Assembly (NCBI RefSeq): GCF_011045025.1
Contig: NZ_JAAKZX010000107.1
Coordinates: 1 to 32,240 of the forward strand
Length of the DNA: 32,240 nt
Direction of reading: 5' to 3'
DNA from: Streptomyces ureilyticus
GTDB lineage: Bacteria > Actinomycetota > Actinomycetes > Streptomycetales > Streptomycetaceae
In this document: positions 25,555-32,240 of the stretch, in pieces
How the letters are laid out: each line of letters opens with the position of its first letter
Position numbering within the stretch: the first letter of the stretch is position 1
Translations under genes and position numbers: made by a program
The notes under the pieces: generated by a model
What the model was told of the DNA's origin: nothing
What the model saw: the letters and a program-made list of their open reading frames with translations, nothing else
The model's database searches: none

Positions 25555-28299
25555 CTAGAACAAGCTCAGCAAGGCCTCCGCCGGGTCGGTGAGGCCTGTG
25601 TCGCCGTTCGGCAGGGGGAGTTCGAACCAGACCGTCTTGCCGCGCGGCGTGCGGCGCGAGCCCCACGCCGCGCTGAGCAGCCCGACCAGCTGGAGGCCCC
25701 GGCCGCCCTCGTCCGTGTCGCGGGCGCGGCGGCGGCGGGGCTGGACCAGGCCGGCGTCCCAGACCTCGCAGACCAAGGTGCGGTCGAGGAGGAGCCGGAG
25801 CCGGATCTCGCCCTCGCCGTAGCGCAGGGCATTGGTCACCAGCTCGCTGACCAGGAGTTCCGCCGTGTCGACGAGGGGTTCGAGGTCCCAGCTGATGAGC
25901 CGGCCGCGGGCCAGCTCGCGTGCGCGGCCCACGCTGCGCGGCTCGCGCGGCAGGGTCCAGTCGCCGACGGAGTCAGCGGGCAGCCCCTGGACACGGGCCA
26001 TCAGGAGCGCGATGTCGTCCTCGCCGTGATGGGTATCGAGGGTGTTGAGGACGTGGTCGCAGGCGTCCTCCAGCGATCGGGAGGTGTCGGCGCGCCGGGT
26101 CGCCGCCCCGGGGTGGTGGCCGGCTGACGGGTGGGACGGGTCCGTCAGGGCGCCCACGAGGGCCTGGAGGCCCTCGTCCAGGGGGTGATCACGCGATTCC
26201 ACCAGTCCATCCGTGTAGAGCGCCAAAAGCGAACCTTCGGGAAGCTCGACCTCGACCTCCTCGAAGGGCTCGCCGCCGACACCGAGCGGCATGCCCGGCG
26301 GTACGTCCAGCATCAGCGCGTTCTCGCCGGGCTCCACCAGTACGGGCGGCAGATGGCCCGCGTTGGCGAAGGTGCAGCGGCGCGTGACGGAGTCGTAGAC
26401 CGCGTACACACAGGTGGCGAGGTACACCTCGGAGAGGTCGGCGTCGCGCTGCGACTGGCGGCCCGCGGTGCGGGTGGCCTGCTGGATGCCGCCGGGTGTG
26501 CCGAGGCCGCGGGCGATCTCGTCCAGGGCCGAGAGGACCTCGGCGGGTTCGAGGTCGAGCAGCGCCAGGGTGCGTACGGCCGTACGGAGTTCACCCATGG
26601 CGACGGCGGCGCGCAGACCGCGGCCCATCACGTCTCCGACGACCAACGCGGTGCGGTGGCCGGGGAGTTCGATGACGTCGAACCAGTCGCCGCCCACCTC
26701 GGTCGCCGCGTTCCCGGGAAGGTAGCGGCAGGCGATGTCCAGCCCTGAGGCCTCCGGGTCGCCCGGGGGCAGCAGGGAGCGCTGGAGTATCAGCGCGCGT
26801 TGGTGCTCGCGGCGGTACAGGCGGGCGTTGTCGATGCAGACGGCGGCGCGCGCTGCCAGCTCGACCGCGAGCCCACGGTCTCGGTCCCCGAACGGCTCGC
26901 TGCCCTTCGTACGGGAGAACTGGACGAGGCCGACGACCGTGTCATGCGCGACCATCGGGACGGCGAGCGTGGACTGGATCAGGCCGCCCTCCTCGCCCGG
27001 GACGGTCTTCGGGCGGGCGGTGCGCAGGGCGTCCGCGCACTCCGAGTTGAACGCGAAGTGGTGCACGGCGCCGACGTTCACCGGCTCGGGTCCGCCGATG
27101 AAGGGCGCGTCGGAGACGGCGCTGGCGAAGGCGACCCGGCGCAGCTCGGCGCTGCCGTCGGCGAGCCCGGGCGGGGTCTCGTCGCCGGCCAGGAGCCCTT
27201 GGTAGAGATCGACGGAGGCCAGGTCGCAGAAGCCGGGGACGGCCACGTCGAGGAGTTCGCGGGCCGTGGTCTCCAGGTCGAGGGAGTTGCCGATGCGCGC
27301 CCCGGCCTCGTTCAGGAGGGCGAGATTGCGCCTGGCGGCTGCGGCCTCGCGGGCGGCGGCGCGGCGCGCGGTGACGTCGATTCCCAGCCAGGCGACTCCG
27401 ATCGGGCGGCCCGCGCCGCTCTCCACGCGATAGAGGTTGACGGACCAGTTCCGGCGCTCGGGGGAGCCGGGCACGGTGCCCGTGACCTGCATGTCGGAGA
27501 CGGATTCGCCGGTCTCCAGGACGCGGCGCAGCGTCGCGGAGACCCGCTCGGCCTCGTGGGGGATCAGATAGTCCCTGACGGTGCGTCCGCGGTGGTCGTC
27601 CACGGTGCCGCCGAAGACCATGGCGAACCGTTCATTGGCCCGACGGATCCTCAACTCCGTGTCGATCAGCAGGAAGCCGAACGGGGATTGGCCGAAAACC
27701 GCCTGCGCGGCGGCGAGATCCGTCTCGATTCCGCGCAGGGTGCGGACGTCCACGACGATGCACAGGGCGGCTCGCTCGCCCTCCTCCGTGCGCGTCGGCA
27801 TGACGTAGACCTCGGCGAGTCCCTCCGTACCCGCACCGGACTCCGCGTCGTCCGGCACCCGGAAGGGGACGACACCCGTCCACTCCCGGCCGTCGAGAAT
27901 CTCGGCCATCTTCCGCTGGCCCCGCTCGCGAAGATCGGGGTCGACGAAGGCCTCGATGGGATCCATGCCCACGGCCCGCTCGGACTTGATGCCGAACAGC
28001 TTCTCCGCGCGGAGACTCCACTGGTCGACGAGGCCGTCGGGGCCTATCGAGAACGAGGCGACCTTGATGTAGTCATAGATCGAGCCGGGTGGGCTGCTCT
28101 GCCACACCACGCCGTCGGCCGCGCCGTCGACGCCACCGAGCGGCGCACCGGCCATCGACCCGGCTGTCGCACCGGTCGGCACACCGGCCATCGCGCCACC
28201 CCCCGGGTCCCCGGAACCCATGGACTCCTTGGACTCCTCGGACTCCTCGGACTCCTTGGATTCCGAAGCCTCCGTGGCCTTCGCTGGTATCTCGCTCAC
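25555..28299 (-). CDS. PAS-PAS-GAF-SpoIIE phosphatase with C-terminal HATPase domain
   Basis: A 914-residue multidomain regulator. I chose GTG 28299 (GGAGGGG, 9 nt) over ATG 28335, which lacks a ribosome site. Order: an acidic Ser/Glu/Lys low-complexity tail (ESKESEESEESKES, coded by 9-bp repeats near 28218-28266); PAS about 68-175; PAS about 196-310; GAF about 325-493; SpoIIE/PP2C phosphatase about 518-770 with metal-binding Asp in GGDWFDV, GDVMGRG, YTDGLVE and GEDDIALL; HATPase about 783-893 with N-box ELLVSELVTNALRYG and DEGGRGLQL. Such proteins dephosphorylate anti-sigma-factor antagonists in partner-switching circuits; the HATPase part may act as an anti-sigma or kinase domain. The sensed signal is unknown. 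No membrane segment. Confidence 0.93.
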   Translation of the reverse strand: MSEIPAKATEASESKESEESEESKESMGSGDPGGGAMAGVPTGATAGSMAGAPLGGVDGAADGVVWQSSPPGSIYDYIKVASFSIGPDGLVDQWSLRAEKLFGIKSERAVGMDPIEAFVDPDLRERGQRKMAEILDGREWTGVVPFRVPDDAESGAGTEGLAEVYVMPTRTEEGERAALCIVVDVRTLRGIETDLAAAQAVFGQSPFGFLLIDTELRIRRANERFAMVFGGTVDDHRGRTVRDYLIPHEAERVSATLRRVLETGESVSDMQVTGTVPGSPERRNWSVNLYRVESGAGRPIGVAWLGIDVTARRAAAREAAAARRNLALLNEAGARIGNSLDLETTARELLDVAVPGFCDLASVDLYQGLLAGDETPPGLADGSAELRRVAFASAVSDAPFIGGPEPVNVGAVHHFAFNSECADALRTARPKTVPGEEGGLIQSTLAVPMVAHDTVVGLVQFSRTKGSEPFGDRDRGLAVELAARAAVCIDNARLYRREHQRALILQRSLLPPGDPEASGLDIACRYLPGNAATEVGGDWFDVIELPGHRTALVVGDVMGRGLRAAVAMGELRTAVRTLALLDLEPAEVLSALDEIARGLGTPGGIQQATRTAGRQSQRDADLSEVYLATCVYAVYDSVTRRCTFANAGHLPPVLVEPGENALMLDVPPGMPLGVGGEPFEEVEVELPEGSLLALYTDGLVESRDHPLDEGLQALVGALTDPSHPSAGHHPGAATRRADTSRSLEDACDHVLNTLDTHHGEDDIALLMARVQGLPADSVGDWTLPREPRSVGRARELARGRLISWDLEPLVDTAELLVSELVTNALRYGEGEIRLRLLLDRTLVCEVWDAGLVQPRRRRARDTDEGGRGLQLVGLLSAAWGSRRTPRGKTVWFELPLPNGDTGLTDPAEALLSLF

Positions 28300-28573
28300 G
28301 CGAACCGTCCCCTCCCAGCTCACCGCGTCCGGCATCGGTCACCGGGGGCGGCTGCCCGCAGTATCCAGCAGTACGGCGCCGCACAACACGGTGTTCACGA
28401 TCACAGCACGGTCCCGATGCATTTTGGACCGGCCGCGACACACACTCCCAGTCTTCTAACCAGGGCGCACCCCGTCGAATCACCCAGTTCTGTAAGCCCT
28501 CAGGACCGGACGGCTCCGCACGGTCCTCATCGGACCGTAAGACCCTTCGGCTCGGCCCGCGAGTGCCTTTCGC

Positions 28574-28972
28574 TCAGGCCGGCGGGGCCAGTTCGAACCA
28601 CACCGTTTTGCCCGTCGCGCCGGGCCGGGTTCCCCAGCGGCGCGCGGAGCACGCCACGAGGTGGAGCCCGCGGCCGCCCTCGTCCTCGGGGCGCGCGGCG
28701 CGCTCGTGCGGGAGGTCCGGCAGGGGGTCCGAGACCTCCACGAGCAGGCCGTCGAGGGGGTCCGTGGGGAGTACGAGGCGTACGTCGATGGGTCCCATGG
28801 CGTGCTGCAGGGAGTTGGTGACCAGCTCGCTGACCAACAGCGCGGTCACGTCACCGAGGGATTCGAGGCCCCAGGCGCGCAGCTGGCTCCGCACGAAGGT
28901 ACGGGCGGTTCTTACGGAGCTGGGATCCGCGGGGAAGGTCCACTCGGCAACTTTGCCATCGGTGTGGATCAC
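28574..28972 (-). CDS. Stand-alone HATPase_c regulator (RsbW/anti-sigma-like)
   Basis: A 132-residue ATP-binding protein of the GHKL fold. I chose GTG 28972 (GGAG 8 nt upstream). In-frame ATG codons near 29039 and 29080 lack ribosome sites and would add a Pro/Thr/Arg-rich tail, so the start is uncertain. N-box LLVSELVTNSLQHA with the catalytic Glu and Mg-binding Asn, G1 region VEVSDPLPDLPHE, G2 DEGGRGLHLV and the closing GKTVWFEL strand are all present, so it looks active. It lies upstream of the SpoIIE phosphatase on the same strand, and its last 35 residues closely resemble the phosphatase C-terminus. Likely partner-switch kinase or anti-sigma factor; target unknown. Confidence 0.87.
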   Translation of the reverse strand: MIHTDGKVAEWTFPADPSSVRTARTFVRSQLRAWGLESLGDVTALLVSELVTNSLQHAMGPIDVRLVLPTDPLDGLLVEVSDPLPDLPHERAARPEDEGGRGLHLVACSARRWGTRPGATGKTVWFELAPPA

Positions 28973-29131
28973 GCGGATCACTCCAGGGCTTGAAGCGGAT
29001 GTAGTCCGGTTTCGTGGGGTTAATGGGGACATACCCGGCATACGGGGCGCAGTACCGTGCGGTGGGGCTTGCTGTGGCACGAACGGCGTACGGGCGCCTC
29101 TCCCGCGTGCCGGTGAGCGCCGTCGCTACGT

Positions 29132-29172
29132 ACAGGGCGAAAGGCCCTGTGATGTACGGGGCGAGGCCCCGT
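29132..29172 (-). terminator. Two adjacent hairpins after the Nudix gene
   Basis: ACAGGGC (29132-29138) with GCCCTGT (29144-29150) around GAAAG, and ACGGGGC (29156-29162) with GCCCCGT (29166-29172) around GAG. A second GCCCCGTAC copy near 29186-29194 offers an alternative partner. They lie about 110 nt after the Nudix stop and before the HATPase start, so they may also act as leader elements of the HATPase gene's upstream region. Confidence 0.5.
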
Positions 29173-29284
29173 GCGTCACGCCCCGGCCCCGTACGTCACG
29201 ACGTCCCCGCGCTTGTGCGCGTGGGCGTGCGGCGTTGCGTATGTCACAGGTGCGCCGACATCCGCGTACCCCTCGGCGCGGGGC

Positions 29285-29707
29285 TCACGCCTCCCGTGCG
29301 GGGGCTTCCCAGGCGTGGCGGGCTACCTCTACGACGGCCGGTACGTCCTGATCCAGCCAGTCGACGTCCCAGATCTCGTCCTGAGTCAGCCAGCGCAACT
29401 CGTCGTGATCCTCAAGGGGTTCGGGGTCGGCGGAGCCGGGGAGCAGGCGGGCGGTCCAGACGTGGAGGGTGTACGGGGGCTTCAGGGGCCACTCCCCCGG
29501 AATGCGGGCGACCGGCTCCGCCTCGACGCCGAGTTCTTCGCGCAGCTCGCGTACGAGGGCGTGTTCGGGAGTCTCGCCGGGTTCGAGCTTGCCGCCGGGG
29601 AGCTCCCAGCGGCCGGCCAGGTCTGGGGGTGCGCTGCGGCGGGCGGCCAGGAGGCGGCCGTCGTCGTTCAGTACGGCGGCTCCTACCACCACGGTCCGTT
29701 CCGTCAT
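29285..29707 (-). CDS. Nudix hydrolase (MutT-like)
   Basis: A 140-residue protein with a complete Nudix box: GGKLEPGETPEHALVREL continuing REELGV, which fits G-x5-E-x7-REUxEExGU with the metal-binding Glu residues. N-terminal TVVVGAAVLNDDGRLLAARRS and WELPG are typical of MutT/8-oxo-dGTPase-like members. Probable role: hydrolysis of oxidised or non-canonical nucleoside diphosphate derivatives, substrate unproven. ATG 29707 lacks a strong ribosome site and lies 10 nt after the stop of the small upstream gene, so translation is probably coupled by re-initiation. Confidence 0.92.
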   Translation of the reverse strand: MTERTVVVGAAVLNDDGRLLAARRSAPPDLAGRWELPGGKLEPGETPEHALVRELREELGVEAEPVARIPGEWPLKPPYTLHVWTARLLPGSADPEPLEDHDELRWLTQDEIWDVDWLDQDVPAVVEVARHAWEAPAREA

Positions 29708-29717
29708 GCGGTGGAGC

Positions 29718-29927
29718 CTACGGGGTGCCGTTCCGGCGGTTCTGGGTGCCGCCGTTCTGCTCGATGCGCTCGATCAGGTACCGCTGGTCGGGACCGTGGC
29801 GTTCGAGGCGGTCCGCGATCTTCTCGGCCTCGATCCTGGTCGCACACCTGCTGACGGTGTAGCTGTTGCCGTTGTCGTCGCGGCGCACGACGAGCCAGGG
29901 CAGGGTGATGGTGCCGCCGTCGCTCAT
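29718..29927 (-). CDS. Small conserved protein, 69 residues, SPOR-like pattern
   Basis: ATG 29927 with GAGGGGG 6-7 nt upstream; the longer frame to 29996 has a repeat-coded Arg/Ser/Thr N-terminus and is less likely. The sequence (ITLPWLVVRRDDNGNSYTVSRCATRIEAEKIADRLERHG, in two parts) has a beta-strand, a central Cys and an amphipathic helix, like the beta-alpha unit of SPOR-type small proteins. Function unknown. It forms a tight two-gene unit with the Nudix gene. Confidence 0.8.
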   Translation of the reverse strand: MSDGGTITLPWLVVRRDDNGNSYTVSRCATRIEAEKIADRLERHGPDQRYLIERIEQNGGTQNRRNGTP

Positions 29928-30238
29928 CGCGTGCCCCCTCTGCGTTTCGCTCCGCGTCGCGCTCCGCGTCGCGCTCCGCGTTCTGACCCGCCCCATAAGG
30001 AAACCGCAATCCGCATATGCCCGAGCCTACGCCTAACCTTCACGCTGCGCGTACGGGTTTTTACAGATTGGGTTCGTGGATTACTGCGGGTGCATGGGAG
30101 TTGCTCGCGCAGTTGCCCGCGGGGCGCCTCCGGCGGTTGGGCGGCTGCGGGTTGAGTGTGGCTGGTGAGCATGATGGCTGGCGGCTCCGGGAGCGCCCCT
30201 TAACCGAACGCACCACCGCCGGAGGTGACCGGTAGCCG
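29928..30238. other. 311-bp intergenic region with 12-bp triplicate
   Basis: It lies between the small SPOR-like gene and the GntR gene. Near its left end CGCTCCGCGTCG is repeated three times (29948-29982, last copy imperfect), in what would be the leader of the small gene. The middle (30001-30075) is AT-richer and is the probable promoter zone of the small gene and Nudix pair. The right end overlaps a weak hairpin around the GntR stop. No credible gene seen. Confidence 0.5.
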
Positions 30239-30991
30239 TTACCTCACCGGCAGGTGATACGACACCCGGTACCGGTCAGCAGGTACCACCAAGTCCGCCG
30301 TCTCCACCGGCCGCCCCGACGCGAAGAACGTGCGCTGGATGACCAGGACCACGTGACCAGGGACCCCGCCCAGAGCGGCCAGCTCCTCCGCCAAGCCCGG
30401 CCGCGCGCCGACTTCCTCCGTGACGTTGTCCACGACGACGTCAATGGCCGCCATGCGTTCGGCCACGCCCATGCCGCCGAGGGGGCCCTCCTCGGGAAGC
30501 ATCACGGGCGTGCGGCCCGTGACGGCGAGCGGCTCCCACGACGTGGAGAGCATGATCGTCTCGCCCGCGTCCCGGAACACGTACTGCGTGCACATCACGC
30601 GGTCGCCCGGAGTGATGCCGAGCCGCGAGGCGATCGCGGCGCTCGCCTCGGCCTGGCGGCTGTGCGACTCCCAGGTGCCGCGGGCCTCGGCGTCGGCCTG
30701 CTCCTGGCGGAAGGGGGTGGCGCCGGTCTCCGGCCGGTACCCGGAGCGGGCGATGCGGCGTGGCACGGGACGCGCGCGCACGTACGTACCGGATCCTGAG
30801 CGGCCCTCGACCAGGCCCTCGGCCATCAGCACCTTGCGGGCCTCCAGGGCGACCGTGTCCGAGACTCCGTACTCCTGGCGGATTCTGGCCTGGGACGGGA
30901 GGCGGGTGTGAGGTGGCAGGGAGCCGTCGGCGATCTTCTTGCGGAGATCACCCGCGACACGGAGGTACGCCGGCTGCTCACCGAATGCCAC
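30239..30991 (-). CDS. GntR-family (HutC subfamily) transcriptional regulator
   Basis: A 250-residue regulator from GTG 30991, with AGGAG 6 nt upstream. The N-terminal winged helix-turn-helix is clear: YLRVAGDLRKKIADGSLPP, LPSQARIRQEYGVSD, ALEARKVLMAEGLVEGRSG and GTYVRA. After a linker (80-105), the UTRA effector domain spans about 105-245 (VMCTQYVFRDAGETIMLSTSW, VVLVIQRTFFASGRPVETAD, YRVSYHLPV). HutC-type regulators sense small metabolites. It is transcribed alone; no adjacent transport or catabolic genes reveal its ligand. An inverted repeat in its leader is listed separately. Confidence 0.93.
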   Translation of the reverse strand: MAFGEQPAYLRVAGDLRKKIADGSLPPHTRLPSQARIRQEYGVSDTVALEARKVLMAEGLVEGRSGSGTYVRARPVPRRIARSGYRPETGATPFRQEQADAEARGTWESHSRQAEASAAIASRLGITPGDRVMCTQYVFRDAGETIMLSTSWEPLAVTGRTPVMLPEEGPLGGMGVAERMAAIDVVVDNVTEEVGARPGLAEELAALGGVPGHVVLVIQRTFFASGRPVETADLVVPADRYRVSYHLPVR

Positions 30992-31006
30992 TGGCCACTC
31001 CTATCA

Positions 31007-31036
31007 GGTTGCACAGACAGCTACAGCGTGGCAACC
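31007..31036. promoter_or_regulatory. Inverted repeat upstream of the GntR gene
   Basis: GGTTGC, 18 bp, GCAACC, starting 16 bp upstream of the GntR start codon, with a further GGGTTG half-copy next to it. It could be an autoregulatory operator or a leader hairpin. The spacing is longer than usual for HutC-type operators. Confidence 0.25.
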
Positions 31037-31173
31037 CAGGGTTGTACTGAGCAAGTAAAGGCCAGAGAATCACTCGATGTGATGACGTGGGGTGGGGTAG
31101 GTCTTTACCAGGGGCTTTCTCTCCGATATAGCCGCGCCGTCGTCCGGTCGGCCCGTCGTCCGTCGGCCCGCCG

Positions 31174-32240
31174 TCACACCTCTGCGCCGCCGCCTCCGGT
31201 GTTGCCGCCACCTTCGCCGCCCTCGTCCTCGTAGACACTCGGCGGGTCCGTGGCCAGGCCCAAGGCCTTGCGTGCGGTGATCGTCTGGTCGGGGTCGGTG
31301 AGGCTCGCGGCCTTCCCGTAGTGCTCGTAGAAGGTGTCCGCGTCGGTGGCCTTGGCGGCCTGCTGCCACTCCTTCTGGGCTGTGTCGAGGTCCTTGACCA
31401 GCGCGGTGACCGGGCCCTGCGCGTTGGCGCCCCAGTCGTGGGCGCGGAGCATGCCCACCTGTTCGGTCAGGGCGCCGGAGACCCTTGTCGCCCACTGCTT
31501 GTGGCCGGGCAGGTCGTCCTCGACGTACTCCTCCGTGGGCGCCGACTCCATCGCCTCGTTGTGGATCTGATCCGCCTTCAGGTACGCGATCTGGTCGGCG
31601 TCGAGCGTGGTCTCGTCGTTGCGCAGTGAGCCGGTCAGGCCGGCCGACGCATCCGTGTTGCCGAACAGGCAGCTGATCTCGCGGTCGCCCAGGCCCCAGC
31701 TCTGGCGGGTCGGGGTGAAGTAGTAGATGTCGACGTTGTCCGGCACGGCCCAGGAGTCCATCGCGTACGCGTGCTGCAGTGTGTAGCACTTGTCGTCTGC
31801 CGTCTGGTTGATCGCGGCGTCACCGGGGTAACCACCGTTGTCCATCCGGAAGTTCGCGAAGACCTCGCCGTCGTGCTTCCCCGCGCACGGCACCTTGTCG
31901 ACGTCGTACGCCATGCCCTCCAACGAGCCGCCCGGCGCATCGAAGCACTCGCCCTTGTCGACGGAGAAAGTCGCGCCCTCCCGCGCGCCCTCCTTGAAGC
32001 CCTCCCAGAACTCGGCCGCGCCGCCGCTGGCGAACGCGAACACGAGGAAGGCGGTGCCGATCCCGGAAAGGACCATGCCGGCGATCGCCATGCCCTTGCC
32101 GCGCTCGCCCTTCTTCTTGATCTGCGCCAGCGCGATGAGGCCGAGGATCAGCCCGATCAGCGGGAGGAAGCAGAGGATGCCGAGCACGAGCGCGGCGATG
32201 GCGAAGCCGTTGAGGGGAGCGGGAGGGGGAGGAAAGGGGG
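31174..32240 (-). CDS. DUF4190/septum-formation-type membrane protein (5' end off window)
   Basis: Minus-strand frame open to the right edge. Visible order: Pro-rich stretch (PFPPPPAPLNG), two membrane helices of DUF4190 type (FAIAALVLGILCFLPLIGL, then GKGMAIAGMVLSGIGTAFLVF) with KKKGERG between, then an extracytoplasmic domain with Cys-containing segments (KGECFDAP, DKVPCAGKHDGEVFANF, DDKCYTLQ, EISCLFG). This resembles the septum-formation family domain of actinobacteria. A helical acidic C-terminus ends in a Gly-rich tail. The internal GTG at 32187 falls within a membrane helix and is not the real start. Probable surface protein with four Cys forming disulphides; function in septation is by family name only. 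Confidence 0.85.
   Translation of the reverse strand, partial: PFPPPPAPLNGFAIAALVLGILCFLPLIGLILGLIALAQIKKKGERGKGMAIAGMVLSGIGTAFLVFAFASGGAAEFWEGFKEGAREGATFSVDKGECFDAPGGSLEGMAYDVDKVPCAGKHDGEVFANFRMDNGGYPGDAAINQTADDKCYTLQHAYAMDSWAVPDNVDIYYFTPTRQSWGLGDREISCLFGNTDASAGLTGSLRNDETTLDADQIAYLKADQIHNEAMESAPTEEYVEDDLPGHKQWATRVSGALTEQVGMLRAHDWGANAQGPVTALVKDLDTAQKEWQQAAKATDADTFYEHYGKAASLTDPDQTITARKALGLATDPPSVYEDEGGEGGGNTGGGGAEV

Noticed and set aside
26800..28821. Plus-strand 673-codon frame over the SpoIIE phosphatase
   Set aside because: Antisense shadow; no start signal or recognisable domain.
29948..29982. CRISPR-like repeats
   Set aside because: Units of 12 bp are directly adjacent with no spacers; simple tandem repeat. 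The 13-bp array at 21290 was rejected as CRISPR for the same reason.
30017..30235. Plus-strand 72-codon frame between the SPOR-like and GntR genes
   Set aside because: No ribosome site, unnatural composition, and it runs against both flanking genes.

Overview
The window is chromosomal DNA from a Streptomyces or a very close relative. Support for this: very high GC with strong third-position GC bias, GTG and TTG starts behind GGAGG-type ribosome sites, mycothiol biosynthesis (mshB), a five-gene bldK-type oligopeptide importer, an actinobacterial Sdh1-type succinate dehydrogenase, and the SpoIIE phosphatase/HATPase regulators typical of the genus. The set bldK, typA, sdhCAB and mshB matches, from memory, one conserved chromosomal neighbourhood in Streptomyces coelicolor. 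No tRNA, rRNA, CRISPR array, intact transposase or phage gene was found. Both ends of the window cut through genes.

Left part (1-7.8 kb). On the minus strand, mshB is translationally coupled to a four-helix membrane protein (DUF6113-like). A TTG-started Gly/Pro-rich protein with collagen-like repeats follows and runs off the left edge. Upstream of mshB lies an Rpn/PD-(D/E)XK-like protein, then a scar of abutting gene fragments (4.33-4.74 kb), a 64-residue membrane protein, and a divergent S9 prolyl oligopeptidase-family peptidase that ends in a 12-bp perfect terminator stem.

Accessory pocket (7.5-10.15 kb). This holds a VOC-fold protein, a ribbon-helix-helix (antitoxin-like) protein with no toxin beside it, a 5'-truncated Uma2 fragment, a small secreted beta-trefoil-like protein in lower-GC DNA, and about 0.8 kb without a credible intact gene. 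It looks like a tolerated insertion and decay zone.

Core (10.15-25.5 kb). bldKABCDE reads on the minus strand: permease, lipoprotein, permease, ATPase, ATPase. The binding-protein cistron has a stem-loop on each side, and the one after it is a perfect 15-bp stem. Upstream come typA/bipA with a textbook terminator, then a second large peptide-binding lipoprotein with a long Lys/Glu/Ala-rich insertion and no permease of its own. A 407-bp divergent region holds five tandem 13-bp repeats, a consensus TATAAT and a foldable leader. It separates that gene from a four-gene plus-strand operon: a 95-residue helical protein, sdhC, sdhA and sdhB, with overlapping stops and starts. The SdhC anchor has clustered Cys/His residues reminiscent of the membrane-embedded Rieske-type cluster reported for mycobacterial Sdh1.

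Right part (25.5-32.2 kb). All minus strand: a PAS-PAS-GAF-SpoIIE-HATPase phosphatase, a stand-alone HATPase (anti-sigma-like) whose C-terminus resembles that of the phosphatase, a Nudix hydrolase with a small upstream partner, a GntR/HutC regulator, and a DUF4190/septum-formation-type membrane protein cut by the right edge.

Functionally the window combines nutrient and peptide sensing for development (BldK and the orphan binding protein), redox and respiration (mycothiol, Sdh1) and partner-switch regulation.
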